Positions 1 through 7,148 are shown, counted from the stretch's first letter. The stretch: DNA of 8,212 bases from Paracoccaceae bacterium (GCA_023263735.1 JALQUQ010000081.1:1812-10023), one strand, 5' to 3'. Numbers and translations: made by a program. The notes: a model not told the origin generated them from the sequence alone.

Positions 1-1621
1 AGCGCGAAGCCCCTGTGCCAACCCCGGCCTTTACGTACCGGGTATCGCCTTCGATGACACTGATCGACTCCGGCGGAACACCCAGTTCATGGGCAAGGAA
101 CTGCACAAAGATCCCTTCGTGCCCCTGCCCATGGTTGGTCGAACCGGCCAGAACTTCGACCTTGCCATCGGGGTTAAAGCGCAGTTCAGCGGATTCGCCG
201 CCCGGCCCGACCGAGGTTTCGATGCACATCGCCACCCCGATGCCACGCAGCTTGCCTTCGGCTTCGCTTGCCTTGCGACGCGCCGAAAAGCCCGCGTAAT
301 CGGCGGCATCGACGGCCTTGTTCAGCACCTGTTCGAATTCGCCGCTGTCATAGTTGAACACGATGGGCGATTGATAGGGCATCTGTTCGGGTTTGATCAG
401 GTTCTTGCGCCGCAGTTCGACCGGGTCCATGCCCAGTTTTGCAGCGGCCTCGTCGATCAACAGCTCGATGATATAGCTGGCTTCCGGGCGACCCGCACCG
501 CGATAGGGCGCGACGGGGCTGGTGTGGCTAAAGGTTCCGGTCACGCGCACATAGCCCGCCGGGATGTCATAGGTCCCGACAATGCCACCGACGTTGGCCA
601 GACACGACGCCACACCAAACAATTCCAGAAACGCACCATGGTTGGCATAGTTGTGCGTCTTGACCGCAAGGAACTTGCCCTCATCGTCAAAGGCCAGGGC
701 CGCGTCTGAAATCAGATCCCGCGCGTGGTTGTCGGCCACCAGCATTTCGGTCCGCGTGGCCGTCCATTTGACCGGGCGACCGACCCGACGGGCCGCCCAA
801 GGGCACAGACCAATGGCCGCCGTGATCGAAGATTTAAGACCGAAAGACCCGCCCAGATCGCCCGGAACGATGTCAAAATGCGATTCCGGTTTGTTAAAGA
901 CCATACCCGCGACGAACATCCGCAGCAGGAACGCATTCTGAATCCCACCAAAGATGGTGAAGTGATCGGTCTCGGCATCATAGGTCGCGTTGACCGAGCG
1001 CGGTTCCATCGGGCTGGCGTGGATGCGGTTGTTGAACTTGCGCTGACGCACCACATGCGGCGCCGATTTGAAAACGGCCTCGGTCGCGGCTTCGTCACCG
1101 AAATGATGGACAAAGAACGTGTTGTTCGGGATGTCGTCGCGCACCAGCGGTTGACCCGGTTCAAAGCATGTCGCCGAATTCGTGGCGGCGGGCAGTTCTT
1201 CGTAATCCACCGCAACGGCAAGAACGGCATCGGCGGCTTGCGCGGCCGTCTCGGCGATGACCACGGCAACGGGCTCACCGACAAAGCGCACGCGATCCTT
1301 TTGCAGCGGTTTGTTCAGCGGATGTTCAAAGGCCGAACCATCGGGCAGTTTCAAGGGATCAGCCGTCCATTGGGTGATGGCGGGGAAACCACCCATCCCA
1401 TCGGCATCCCAATCCTCTGCCGTCAGAACGGCAAGAACACCGGGCATGGCAAGGGCTTCGGAGGCGTCGATGCCAAGAACCTTGGCATGGGCATGAGGAG
1501 AGCGCACGATGGCCATATACGCTTGATTGTCGAACACCAGATCGTCCGCAAAGTGACCCTTACCGGTCAAAAGGCGCTGGTCCTCGCTTCGTGTCGAAGA
1601 GATTCCGGGAGCAAACTTCAT
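1..1621 (-). CDS. Molybdenum hydroxylase large (molybdopterin) subunit, CoxL/XdhB-like, partial (C-terminus beyond window)
   Basis: Catalytic subunit of a xanthine dehydrogenase-family enzyme, which hydroxylates its substrate at a molybdenum-pterin centre, probably in the cytoplasm. The frame is open from the ATG at 1621 to the window edge, giving 540 codons; family members are usually about 750-800 residues, so roughly the last third is missing, including the region expected to carry the catalytic glutamate. Visible motifs are GGSFG (residues 257-261), an active-site loop PYRGAGRPEA (Y373 to A381) and HGQGHEG (497-503), all typical pterin-cofactor contacts. True CO dehydrogenases have a Cys-containing AYxCSFR loop; this one has YRGAGR, as in the so-called form II or general hydroxylases, so CO oxidation is unlikely. 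The start is supported by AGGTGA at 1627-1632, five bases upstream. It is the third gene of the operon, 30 bp after the FAD subunit. The substrate cannot be told from sequence. Confidence 0.93.
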   Translation of the reverse strand, partial: MKFAPGISSTRSEDQRLLTGKGHFADDLVFDNQAYMAIVRSPHAHAKVLGIDASEALAMPGVLAVLTAEDWDADGMGGFPAITQWTADPLKLPDGSAFEHPLNKPLQKDRVRFVGEPVAVVIAETAAQAADAVLAVAVDYEELPAATNSATCFEPGQPLVRDDIPNNTFFVHHFGDEAATEAVFKSAPHVVRQRKFNNRIHASPMEPRSVNATYDAETDHFTIFGGIQNAFLLRMFVAGMVFNKPESHFDIVPGDLGGSFGLKSSITAAIGLCPWAARRVGRPVKWTATRTEMLVADNHARDLISDAALAFDDEGKFLAVKTHNYANHGAFLELFGVASCLANVGGIVGTYDIPAGYVRVTGTFSHTSPVAPYRGAGRPEASYIIELLIDEAAAKLGMDPVELRRKNLIKPEQMPYQSPIVFNYDSGEFEQVLNKAVDAADYAGFSARRKASEAEGKLRGIGVAMCIETSVGPGGESAELRFNPDGKVEVLAGSTNHGQGHEGIFVQFLAHELGVPPESISVIEGDTRYVKAGVGTGASR

Positions 1622-1651
1622 TGTCTTCACCTTTGGAAATCGGGGTCGGAA

Positions 1652-2470
1652 TTAGACGATATGGGCCGCGCCCTGATTGGCGACGGCCAACCGGGTCATG
1701 CGGGTCACGAGGGCGGCGCGATAGGCGGCGTCTCCGTGCATGTCTTCCATCATATCGTCGGGGCTTGCGGTGATGCCGTCCAGCGCGGTCTCGGTCAGGG
1801 CAGCCGTCAGCGCCGCCTCAGCCTCGCTCCAGCGATAGACGCCGTCGTTGCCCGAGCCGGTGATCGCAACACGCACACCGCTGCCGGTCTTGGCCACAAA
1901 ACTGCCCGCCATGGCATAGCGCGACGCCTGGCTGCGGAATTTGGCATAGCCCGCGCTTGCCGGGATCGGGAAGGCAACCTTGACGACGATTTCGCCCGGT
2001 TCCAACGCGGTCGAGAACATTCCGGTAAAGAAGTCATCCGCCGGAATCGAACGGGCATTGGTGACGATGGTTGCGCCAAGGCCCAGTGCCGCCGAAGGGT
2101 AATCTGCCGAGGGGTCGTTGTTGGCGATCGACCCGCCGATCGTGCCCATGTTGCGCACCTGCGGATCGGCGATTGACCCGGCCAAGGCGGCAAGCGCCGG
2201 AATGGCCGATTTCACCACATCCGAGCTGGCAACCTCGGCATGCGGGGTGGCGGCGCCAATGGTCAGCACGCCCCCCTCGACAGAGATGCCATGCAGATCG
2301 GCAATGCCGCGCAGATCGATCAGCATCGACGGTTCTTGCAGGCGGTGTTTCATCGCTGGCAGCAGGGTCATGCCGCCCGACATGAAAACGGCACCGTCAT
2401 CCGATGCGATCAAAGACAGGGCTTCGGCCAGCGTTTTCGGGCGTTTGTAGCTGAACTCAGACGGGTACAT
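1652..2470 (-). CDS. Molybdenum hydroxylase medium (FAD-binding) subunit, CoxM-like
   Basis: FAD subunit that passes electrons from the 2Fe-2S clusters to the final acceptor in a three-subunit molybdenum hydroxylase. It has 272 residues, normal for this family (about 260-290). The N-terminal half carries the two FAD-binding loops: SGGMTLLP (residues 31-38, matching the AGGxxLLP pattern) and TIGGS (110-114), preceded by the conserved region IADPQVRNMG. The C-terminal half fits the CO dehydrogenase flavoprotein C-terminal domain. The ATG at 2470 has AGGTGA at 2477-2482, six bases upstream. The gene starts inside the end of the 2Fe-2S subunit gene (14-bp overlap), which suggests translational coupling, and ends 30 bp before the large subunit. 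The family is clear; the electron acceptor is not known. Confidence 0.93.
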   Translation of the reverse strand: MYPSEFSYKRPKTLAEALSLIASDDGAVFMSGGMTLLPAMKHRLQEPSMLIDLRGIADLHGISVEGGVLTIGAATPHAEVASSDVVKSAIPALAALAGSIADPQVRNMGTIGGSIANNDPSADYPSAALGLGATIVTNARSIPADDFFTGMFSTALEPGEIVVKVAFPIPASAGYAKFRSQASRYAMAGSFVAKTGSGVRVAITGSGNDGVYRWSEAEAALTAALTETALDGITASPDDMMEDMHGDAAYRAALVTRMTRLAVANQGAAHIV

Positions 2471-2954
2471 TTTGGCTCACCTTTCCATCGCGGTACATTT
2501 CGGCGACGTCCATCACCGCCTCGACGATGCCGGCATAGCCGGTGCAGCGGCAGATATTGCCCTCAAGCTGCTCGCGGACCAGCTCTTCGGTGACATTGCC
2601 GTTGTTGCGTTCGACAACGCCAACCGCCGCCATCACCATGCCCGGCGTGCAAAACCCGCATTGCAGGGCGTGGCGTTCCCGGAACCGTTCCTGCATCGGG
2701 TGCAACTGGCCGTTGGCGGCAAGGCCTTCGATCGTTGTGACTTTGGCGCCATCAAGAGAAACGGCCAAAACGGTGCATGATTTCACAGGCTTGCCATTCA
2801 GCAAGACCGTGCAGGCGCCGCATTGCGTCGTATCGCAACCGACATGGGTGCCGGTCAGTCGGAGCGTGTCGCGCAGGAACTGGGCCAAAAGGGTACGGTC
2901 CTCGATATCGCGCGAGACCTCCTGGCCGTTCACGGTTAGTGTTACAGTCGTCAT
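2457..2954 (-). CDS. Molybdenum hydroxylase small (2Fe-2S) subunit, CoxS-like
   Basis: Iron-sulfur subunit relaying electrons from the molybdenum site to FAD. It has 165 residues and both expected clusters. The N-terminal plant-ferredoxin-like domain has C40, C45, C48 and C60 (CDTTQCGAC...C). The C-terminal helical domain has C99, C102, C135 and C137 (CGFCTPG...CRCTGY). No key cysteine is missing. There is no twin-arginine signal, so a cytoplasmic enzyme is expected. An ATG eight codons further upstream (2978) is in frame, but the start at 2954 is preferred because GGTGGAG (2962-2968) sits seven bases before it and the protein then begins MTTVTLTVNG, as relatives do. It is the first gene of the operon, so the order is small-medium-large, unlike the medium-small-large order of classic cox operons. 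Confidence 0.94.
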   Translation of the reverse strand: MTTVTLTVNGQEVSRDIEDRTLLAQFLRDTLRLTGTHVGCDTTQCGACTVLLNGKPVKSCTVLAVSLDGAKVTTIEGLAANGQLHPMQERFRERHALQCGFCTPGMVMAAVGVVERNNGNVTEELVREQLEGNICRCTGYAGIVEAVMDVAEMYRDGKVSQNVPV

Positions 2955-2961
2955 TGGATAA

Positions 2962-2968
2962 CTCCACC
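2962..2968 (-). promoter_or_regulatory. Ribosome binding site of the 2Fe-2S subunit gene
   Basis: GGTGGAG on the minus strand, seven bases before the ATG at 2954. It decides this start over the in-frame ATG at 2978, which has no good Shine-Dalgarno sequence. Confidence 0.75.
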
Positions 2969-2973
2969 CTGTT

Positions 2974-3147
2974 GTCATGTTTCCGAACCGGTCATTCGGA
3001 ACCCAGCACCCGACACGCCGACAAAAAGCGGTGCCAAGCGCTGCAAAATCACGTCATGTTTTCGAACTGAAGCGGCCCTCTCTCCTCAGAGACACCACTG
3101 GTCGAGGACCCAATCGGCCCGAAACGACAAGGGTCATGTTAGAGACG
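2974..3147. repeat. Three spaced copies of a GTCATGTT motif, two extended to 15 bp
   Basis: Copies lie at 2974-2988 (GTCATGTTTCCGAAC), 3053-3067 (GTCATGTTTTCGAAC) and 3133-3140 (GTCATGTT followed by AGAGACG). The first two match at 14 of 15 positions. Start-to-start distances are 79 and 80 bp, close to a whole or half number of helical turns. The position upstream of the hydroxylase operon fits transcription factor binding sites, but this is inference. Confidence 0.6.
2981..3001. promoter_or_regulatory. Inverted repeat TTCCGAA-N7-TTCGGAA, possible operator
   Basis: Perfect 7-bp arms (2981-2987 and 2995-3001) around a 7-base spacer that includes ACCGGT. It begins 27 bp upstream of the 2Fe-2S subunit start and shares its left arm with the first GTCATGTT repeat. 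It could be an operator or a leader hairpin. Confidence 0.4.
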
Positions 3148-3191
3148 GAAACCCCTCGCGCAAAGACAATCAGCCGGTCCCAACGCAACGG

Positions 3192-3206
3192 CTATGAACG
3201 TCATAG
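3192..3206. promoter_or_regulatory. 15-bp interrupted palindrome CTATGA-N3-TCATAG, LysR-box-like
   Basis: Perfect 6-bp arms around ACG. Its inner 13 bases fit the T-N11-A dyad recognised by many LysR-type regulators. It stands alone in GC-rich DNA about 240 bp upstream of the 2Fe-2S subunit gene. The spacing pattern is short, so a chance match is possible. Confidence 0.4.
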
Positions 3207-3288
3207 GTGGAGACGAAGCCCCTTGAAGACAGAGACTTTTTTACGAAACAGCCGCGGTCTTTTCCCTGTTTTCTTGATGAAAAAGCGG

Positions 3289-3317
3289 GCGGACCGGGTG
3301 GGCTGCCTCCGGTCCGC
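3289..3317 (-). terminator. Rho-independent terminator, second of a pair after the importer operon
   Basis: Perfect 9-bp stem (GCGGACCGG / CCGGTCCGC) with an 11-base loop. On the minus strand it is followed after a few bases by TTTTT (3280-3284 as A on the plus strand). It lies just downstream of the first terminator and gives a second barrier before the hydroxylase operon. Confidence 0.65.
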
Positions 3318-3341
3318 GCTATGCTCTTTTCACATGCGAAA

Positions 3342-3364
3342 AGGGCCCGCAGCGCGCGGGCCCT
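3342..3364 (-). terminator. Rho-independent terminator of the ABC importer operon
   Basis: Perfect 9-bp GC-rich stem (AGGGCCCGC / GCGGGCCCT) with a 5-base loop, followed on the minus strand by TTTT. It begins 26 bp after the permease stop codon. Confidence 0.8.
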
Positions 3365-3390
3365 ATTGCACGTCAGGGGCGTGAAAGCCG

Positions 3391-4590
3391 TTACTTCTTG
3401 CCCGACCCGCTGACCGAATAAATGGCGGCCGCGGCGACGACGACGATGCCTTCGATCAGACTTTGATAGTTGGCACCAAGGTTCGTCACGTTGAACCCGT
3501 TGGCCAAGGTATAAAGGATCAGCGCACCCGCGACCGCCTTGAGAACGCTGCCGCTGCCCCCGTAAAGCGAGGTGCCGCCCAGAATCGTTGCCGCGATCAC
3601 GGTCAATTCGGTGCCTTCCAGCGCGGCCGGGCCAATCGCCCGCAGGCGCGATGCAAACAGAATGCCCGCAAAGCCCGCCGTCGCGCTGCAGATGACAAAG
3701 GCCATCAGCTTGTAGCGCACCACGTTGATCCCCGAAAGTCGTGCCGCCTCGGGATTGCCGCCAACCGAATACAACCGACGCCCGATATTGGTGAAGGTCA
3801 GGACAAACCAGACGATGGCCGTGAACACCGCCATATAGATCACGGATTTGGCCAGCATGAACTCAAAGCCCGACGACACCACCAGCAAAGCGACAAGGGC
3901 GCCAAACACCGTCAAACCCACCGCAATGGGAGAGGTCCCCGTCGCGCTGCGGCGCGACCGCGCATAGACAGCGATGCCCGCCACGATCATCACCACCGCA
4001 ATCACAAAGAGCGGCCACGACACCGGAACAAGCCCGCCTTCAAAGATCTTCATGGCCTCGCGCGATTCAGGCGCCCGCGCGTTCACCGTCTTGCCGTCGG
4101 TATAGATCAGAACCAGACCCCGCACTGCGGTCAGCGTGCCCAGCGTCACGATAAAGGCGTTGATCTTGAGGTATTGAACGATCAGGCCGTTCACCAACCC
4201 GAAAAAGATCGCAACCCCCATGCCCACCGCAAAGGAAAAGGCAAACCCCATGCTGTCCATGGCGCCAAGAAAGATTGCGCCCGACAATGCCGCGACCGAA
4301 GCGACCGAAAGGTCAAAGTTTCCGGTGATCAGGACCAAAGTCATCGAAACGGCCATGATCGACGCCACCGCCGCCTGATTCAGCACGTTCGAGATATTGG
4401 TCGGGCTCAGATAGCTGGGCCGGCCCAGATACATGGTGATCAATGTCAGCACGACCACCATAAAGGCCAAAGCATAAAAGACGCCCATTTCCTTCAGGCT
4501 GAACAGTTGGCCCAAATTGCTGCGGCGCGTCGCCCCCCCCTGCCCGCGATCCAAGCGGCCCCCATCTTGCACGATAGTCTGATTGTTCAT
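3391..4590 (-). CDS. Sugar-type ABC transporter permease, XylH/RbsC-like
   Basis: Inner-membrane permease of a carbohydrate-uptake (CUT2/BPD_transp_2) importer, expected to form a homodimer with the ATPase encoded upstream. It has 399 residues, largely hydrophobic, with about ten membrane segments. Family signatures are ITGNFDLSV (88-96), the cytoplasmic coupling loop with GRRLYSVGGN followed by PEAARLSGINV (270-290), and ILGGTSLYGG (336-345). It is longer than RbsC-type proteins (about 320) and has an inserted hydrophobic stretch around residues 190-240, as in the xylose permease XylH (about 390). That is a resemblance and does not prove the substrate. The start at 4590 is chosen over an upstream ATG at 4647 because the upstream one lies within the ATPase gene and GGAGGG (4598-4603) stands seven bases before 4590. 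It starts 19 bp after the ATPase stop and is last in the operon. Confidence 0.93.
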   Translation of the reverse strand: MNNQTIVQDGGRLDRGQGGATRRSNLGQLFSLKEMGVFYALAFMVVVLTLITMYLGRPSYLSPTNISNVLNQAAVASIMAVSMTLVLITGNFDLSVASVAALSGAIFLGAMDSMGFAFSFAVGMGVAIFFGLVNGLIVQYLKINAFIVTLGTLTAVRGLVLIYTDGKTVNARAPESREAMKIFEGGLVPVSWPLFVIAVVMIVAGIAVYARSRRSATGTSPIAVGLTVFGALVALLVVSSGFEFMLAKSVIYMAVFTAIVWFVLTFTNIGRRLYSVGGNPEAARLSGINVVRYKLMAFVICSATAGFAGILFASRLRAIGPAALEGTELTVIAATILGGTSLYGGSGSVLKAVAGALILYTLANGFNVTNLGANYQSLIEGIVVVAAAAIYSVSGSGKK

Positions 4591-4597
4591 TCGTCCG

Positions 4598-4603
4598 CCC
4601 TCC
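4598..4603 (-). promoter_or_regulatory. Ribosome binding site of the permease gene
   Basis: GGAGGG on the minus strand, seven bases before the ATG at 4590. It decides this start over the longer in-frame start at 4647. Confidence 0.75.
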
Positions 4604-4609
4604 AACGGT

Positions 4610-6154
4610 TCAGGCAACTGTCGTTGCCGGCTCTTCGGACCCGGCAAGAACGACGAGTTCGTGCTCGCTTGTCTCTGCCACGGGTCGCTCGGCTATGATT
4701 TTGCCGCCACGCATGACCAGAACGCGGTCGCTTGCGGCGAGAATTTCTTCGAATTCAGATGACACGATGATGATCGTGCGCCCGGTTTGGGCCAGCTCTC
4801 GCACCAGACGAAGGATGTCGGTCTTGGCGCCGATGTCGATCCCGGCGGTCGGCTCGTCCAGCAGCAAGATCTGCGTGTCGGCGTCCAACCATTTGGCAAT
4901 CGTCACCTTTTGCGCATTGCCGCCCGACAACTGGTTCACCGCGATATTCGCATCGGGGGCCTTGATGGCGAGTTTTCGGATGCCCGCGGTGCCACGGTCA
5001 AATTCGACCTTCCGGCTGGGCAGGACGCCGGGCCGGGTTAGCCCCCCGACGCTGGGCAAAGTGGTGTTGCGCCAGATTTCGAACTGGGGGATCAGCCCTT
5101 GGGCGTTGCGGTCTTCGGGGACAAGCCCCATGCCCGCGCGCATCGCCGCAGGAACCGACCGTGGCATCGGTTTGCCATCGATCAACACAGAGCCCTGCGC
5201 GTTCGGATCGGCGCCAAAGATCGCGTGCAAAAGCTCACTGCGCCCCGATCCCAGCAGCCCGGCGATCCCGACGACCTCGCCCGCCCGAATGGTCAGATTG
5301 GTCTTTTCCAGCTTGCCGGGGCTGTGCAGATCCCGCAGTTCCAGCTTTGGCGTGCCGCCAGTCTGCACATGCTGCGGGCGGTCATGCGCGCGATGTTCCA
5401 TCGCGGCAACCTCACGCCCCACAATCGTTTCGGCGATCTTGTCCACATCCAGCTCGGAGGTTGGCTTTCCCTTAAGAACCGCAACCCCATCGCGCAGGAT
5501 CGTGACCTCGTCGGTCAGATCGACGATTTCATCTAGGAAATGCGACACAAAGATGATGGCCTTGCCCTCGGTCTTGGACAGGTGGCGCACAATCCGGTAA
5601 ACCAGTTCGCGCTCTTCGGTCGCCAAGGACGCGGTCGGCTCATCCATCACGATCAGTTCGGCCCCCGTGACCAGCGCCTTCATGATGGTGACCATCTGCC
5701 GCCGCCCGATCGACAGATCCGCAACCAGTTGCATCGGATCGATTGCATACTGCAGCCGGTCGCAAATGGCATGGAATTCCTCCAGATAGCTGCGCTTGCG
5801 CCGCCACAGGCCGTCATCGGCAAGGAAAAGATTTTCCAGCACCGACAGCGTTGGCACCAGCGGGATATGCTGGTGAATGGTCGCGATGCCGTGGTCGTTC
5901 GCCTCGCGCGGAGAGGAAAAGCTGACCTTTTGCCCCTTCCATTCGGTGACCCCGCCCGTGGCGGAAATCGCCCCGGACAGGATCTTGATCAGCGTGGATT
6001 TCCCGGCGCCATTCGCGCCGAGAAGGCCGTGCACGCTGCCGGCATAGACATCCAGATCGACACCCCGCAAAGCCACCGTTCCGTTGGGGAAGGTCTTCGA
6101 GATGCCTTTCAGGGAAAGAAGAGGGCGCTCAGCCGCCCGTGAATGCATGTTCAT
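4610..6154 (-). CDS. Sugar-type ABC transporter ATP-binding protein, two ABC domains (RbsA/XylG/MglA-like)
   Basis: Cytoplasmic ATPase that powers the importer. Its 514 residues contain two fused nucleotide-binding domains, the normal layout for this class. Domain 1: Walker A GANGAGKST (46-54), Q-loop Q95, signature LSIGRRQ (147-153), Walker B LIVMDE (167-172) and switch H205. Domain 2: degenerate Walker A GLLGSGRSE (299-307), the family motif VPEDRNAQGL (345-354), a strong LSGGN signature (409-413) and Walker B ILLLDE (429-434), with serine where the switch histidine would be (VSSEFEEI). Such asymmetry is usual in CUT2 ATPases, where one site is expected to be weak. The ATG at 6154 has GAGGGA ten bases upstream (6165-6170); a second ATG at 6148 is possible but worse placed. 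It lies 25 bp after the binding protein and 19 bp before the permease. The substrate is not shown by this subunit. Confidence 0.95.
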   Translation of the reverse strand: MNMHSRAAERPLLSLKGISKTFPNGTVALRGVDLDVYAGSVHGLLGANGAGKSTLIKILSGAISATGGVTEWKGQKVSFSSPREANDHGIATIHQHIPLVPTLSVLENLFLADDGLWRRKRSYLEEFHAICDRLQYAIDPMQLVADLSIGRRQMVTIMKALVTGAELIVMDEPTASLATEERELVYRIVRHLSKTEGKAIIFVSHFLDEIVDLTDEVTILRDGVAVLKGKPTSELDVDKIAETIVGREVAAMEHRAHDRPQHVQTGGTPKLELRDLHSPGKLEKTNLTIRAGEVVGIAGLLGSGRSELLHAIFGADPNAQGSVLIDGKPMPRSVPAAMRAGMGLVPEDRNAQGLIPQFEIWRNTTLPSVGGLTRPGVLPSRKVEFDRGTAGIRKLAIKAPDANIAVNQLSGGNAQKVTIAKWLDADTQILLLDEPTAGIDIGAKTDILRLVRELAQTGRTIIIVSSEFEEILAASDRVLVMRGGKIIAERPVAETSEHELVVLAGSEEPATTVA

Positions 6155-6179
6155 GAAAGCCGAGTCCCTCTCCCGCTCA

Positions 6180-7148
6180 TTACCACTGCGCGACGCAGTC
6201 CCCGACGTTCTCTTTGGTCACAGGGAAGATGTCGTAGGTTGCAAAGTGGCCACGGCCGTAGTTCGGGTCGGCAGCCGCCGCCACGAGGATTTCAGCCATG
6301 ATCTTGCCTTGGGTGCCCGGGAAGGTGCAAACGGTGCCGAACACGTTGCCGTCTTCGATTTCGTTGTTTTCATCGATCTGACCGCCAGCGGTCGAGATCA
6401 GCTTGACTTGCGAGCTGACGGCGGCAAGGGCGCGGGCGCAGCCAACGGTCATCGGAGGCGCTTCCGAGTAGATCATGTCGATGTCAGGATATGCGGTGAC
6501 ATAGTCCTGGCACAGCGCCTGCCCGTCTTCCGGGGTCCAGGTGGTGGGCTGGTTGACAACGATTTCGTACTTGATGCCGTTTTCTTCGAGGCCCTTCTTA
6601 AAGCCGTTCAGACGATGTTCGACCACCGGGTTACCGGCCATGCCCGAAACGACGCCGATCTTGACGGTCTTGTCCTTGGGCAGGTTGTCAGCGGCCAATT
6701 TGCCCGACAGGCGACCCACTTCGATGTCATCGGTCACGACCAGCGCGGTCAGGCCCGGGTAGACATAGGTCGGGGCTTCGTCGAATTCGCCGATGATCGA
6801 GCCCCCCGCCACAACCGGGATGCCGGCTTCGTTCAGACGATCAACCCAGCCCATGCCAGCCACCGAGTCGAGCGGCTGAATGCCGACGCCGGCAACACCT
6901 TGCTGGATCAGGTCGTCGATGGCGTTGGCCTGAAGCTCCGGGTTGAACTGGGCGTCGATGACGACAACCGTATCCCCGGCGGCTTCGACGACATCAGTGA
7001 ATTGCTTGGCCATTGCGGTCTGGTAGGACGATGACAGACCGGCCGTCACGATCGCAAAGGTGCGACCTTCGGCCGATGCCGATTGGGCGGCGACGATTGC
7101 GCCCAAAGCAACTGCGGCGGTCCCAAACGATTTCATTGATTTCTTCAT
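6180..7148 (-). CDS. Periplasmic sugar-type substrate-binding protein of the ABC importer (Peripla_BP_4-like)
   Basis: Periplasmic protein that captures the substrate and delivers it to the permease. It has 322 residues with a signal peptide: MKKSMK basic start, hydrophobic core at about 8-20, and likely cleavage after ASA (residue 26). The mature part begins EGRTFAIVT and has the two-lobed repeat pattern of ribose/xylose-type binding proteins, e.g. NPELQANAIDDLIQQGVAG, then IGVVSGMAGNP and an HRLNGFKKGL helix. Four cysteines (213, 237, 274, 318) all fall in the C-terminal half and could form disulfides. The start at 7148 is chosen because GGGAGG (7156-7161) sits seven bases upstream and the signal peptide begins there; the frame remains open to 7439 but the extension has no such support. 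First gene of the importer operon. The ligand is unknown; sugars, polyols or other small polar compounds are possible. Confidence 0.93.
   Translation of the reverse strand: MKKSMKSFGTAAVALGAIVAAQSASAEGRTFAIVTAGLSSSYQTAMAKQFTDVVEAAGDTVVVIDAQFNPELQANAIDDLIQQGVAGVGIQPLDSVAGMGWVDRLNEAGIPVVAGGSIIGEFDEAPTYVYPGLTALVVTDDIEVGRLSGKLAADNLPKDKTVKIGVVSGMAGNPVVEHRLNGFKKGLEENGIKYEIVVNQPTTWTPEDGQALCQDYVTAYPDIDMIYSEAPPMTVGCARALAAVSSQVKLISTAGGQIDENNEIEDGNVFGTVCTFPGTQGKIMAEILVAAAADPNYGRGHFATYDIFPVTKENVGDCVAQW

Larger units (their letters stand above)
2955..3288 (-). promoter_or_regulatory. Upstream region of the hydroxylase operon, rich in repeats
   Basis: This gap between the terminators of the importer operon and the first hydroxylase gene holds no credible coding frame. 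It must contain the hydroxylase promoter, but I see no convincing -35/-10 pair. The five-base word GTCAT occurs on the plus strand at 2950, 2974, 2991, 3053, 3133 and 3200 (the first includes the start codon), far more often than chance would give in about 300 bp. Three of these extend to GTCATGTT. There are also two inverted repeats, listed separately. The density of dyads and repeats suggests binding sites for one or more regulators; the protein that would bind is not encoded in the window. Confidence 0.5.

Noticed and set aside
725..2176. Long plus-strand open frame (483 codons) opposite the hydroxylase genes
   Set aside because: It runs across the boundary of two well-supported genes, its translation has no recognisable motif and is rich in His, Arg and Gly as expected for an antisense frame of GC-rich genes.
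1..2954. Aerobic carbon monoxide dehydrogenase (form I CoxMSL)
   Set aside because: The large subunit lacks the Cys-containing active-site loop; it has YRGAGR instead, and the gene order differs.
3021..3038. Sigma-54 promoter upstream of the hydroxylase operon (TGGCAC then TTTTTGT on the minus strand)
   Set aside because: The GG-to-GC spacing is off by one base and the -12 GC is replaced by GT, so the match fails at the most conserved positions.
3463..4698. Plus-strand open frame of 411 codons opposite the permease
   Set aside because: The translation is highly charged and low in complexity, the antisense image of a hydrophobic protein. The minus-strand permease has clear family motifs.
4695..5600. 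Plus-strand open frame of 301 codons opposite the ATPase
   Set aside because: Antisense shadow; the opposite strand has all ABC motifs in place.
6084..7034. Plus-strand open frame of 316 codons opposite the binding protein
   Set aside because: Antisense shadow that also crosses the gene boundary at 6154-6180. No ribosome site or motif supports it.
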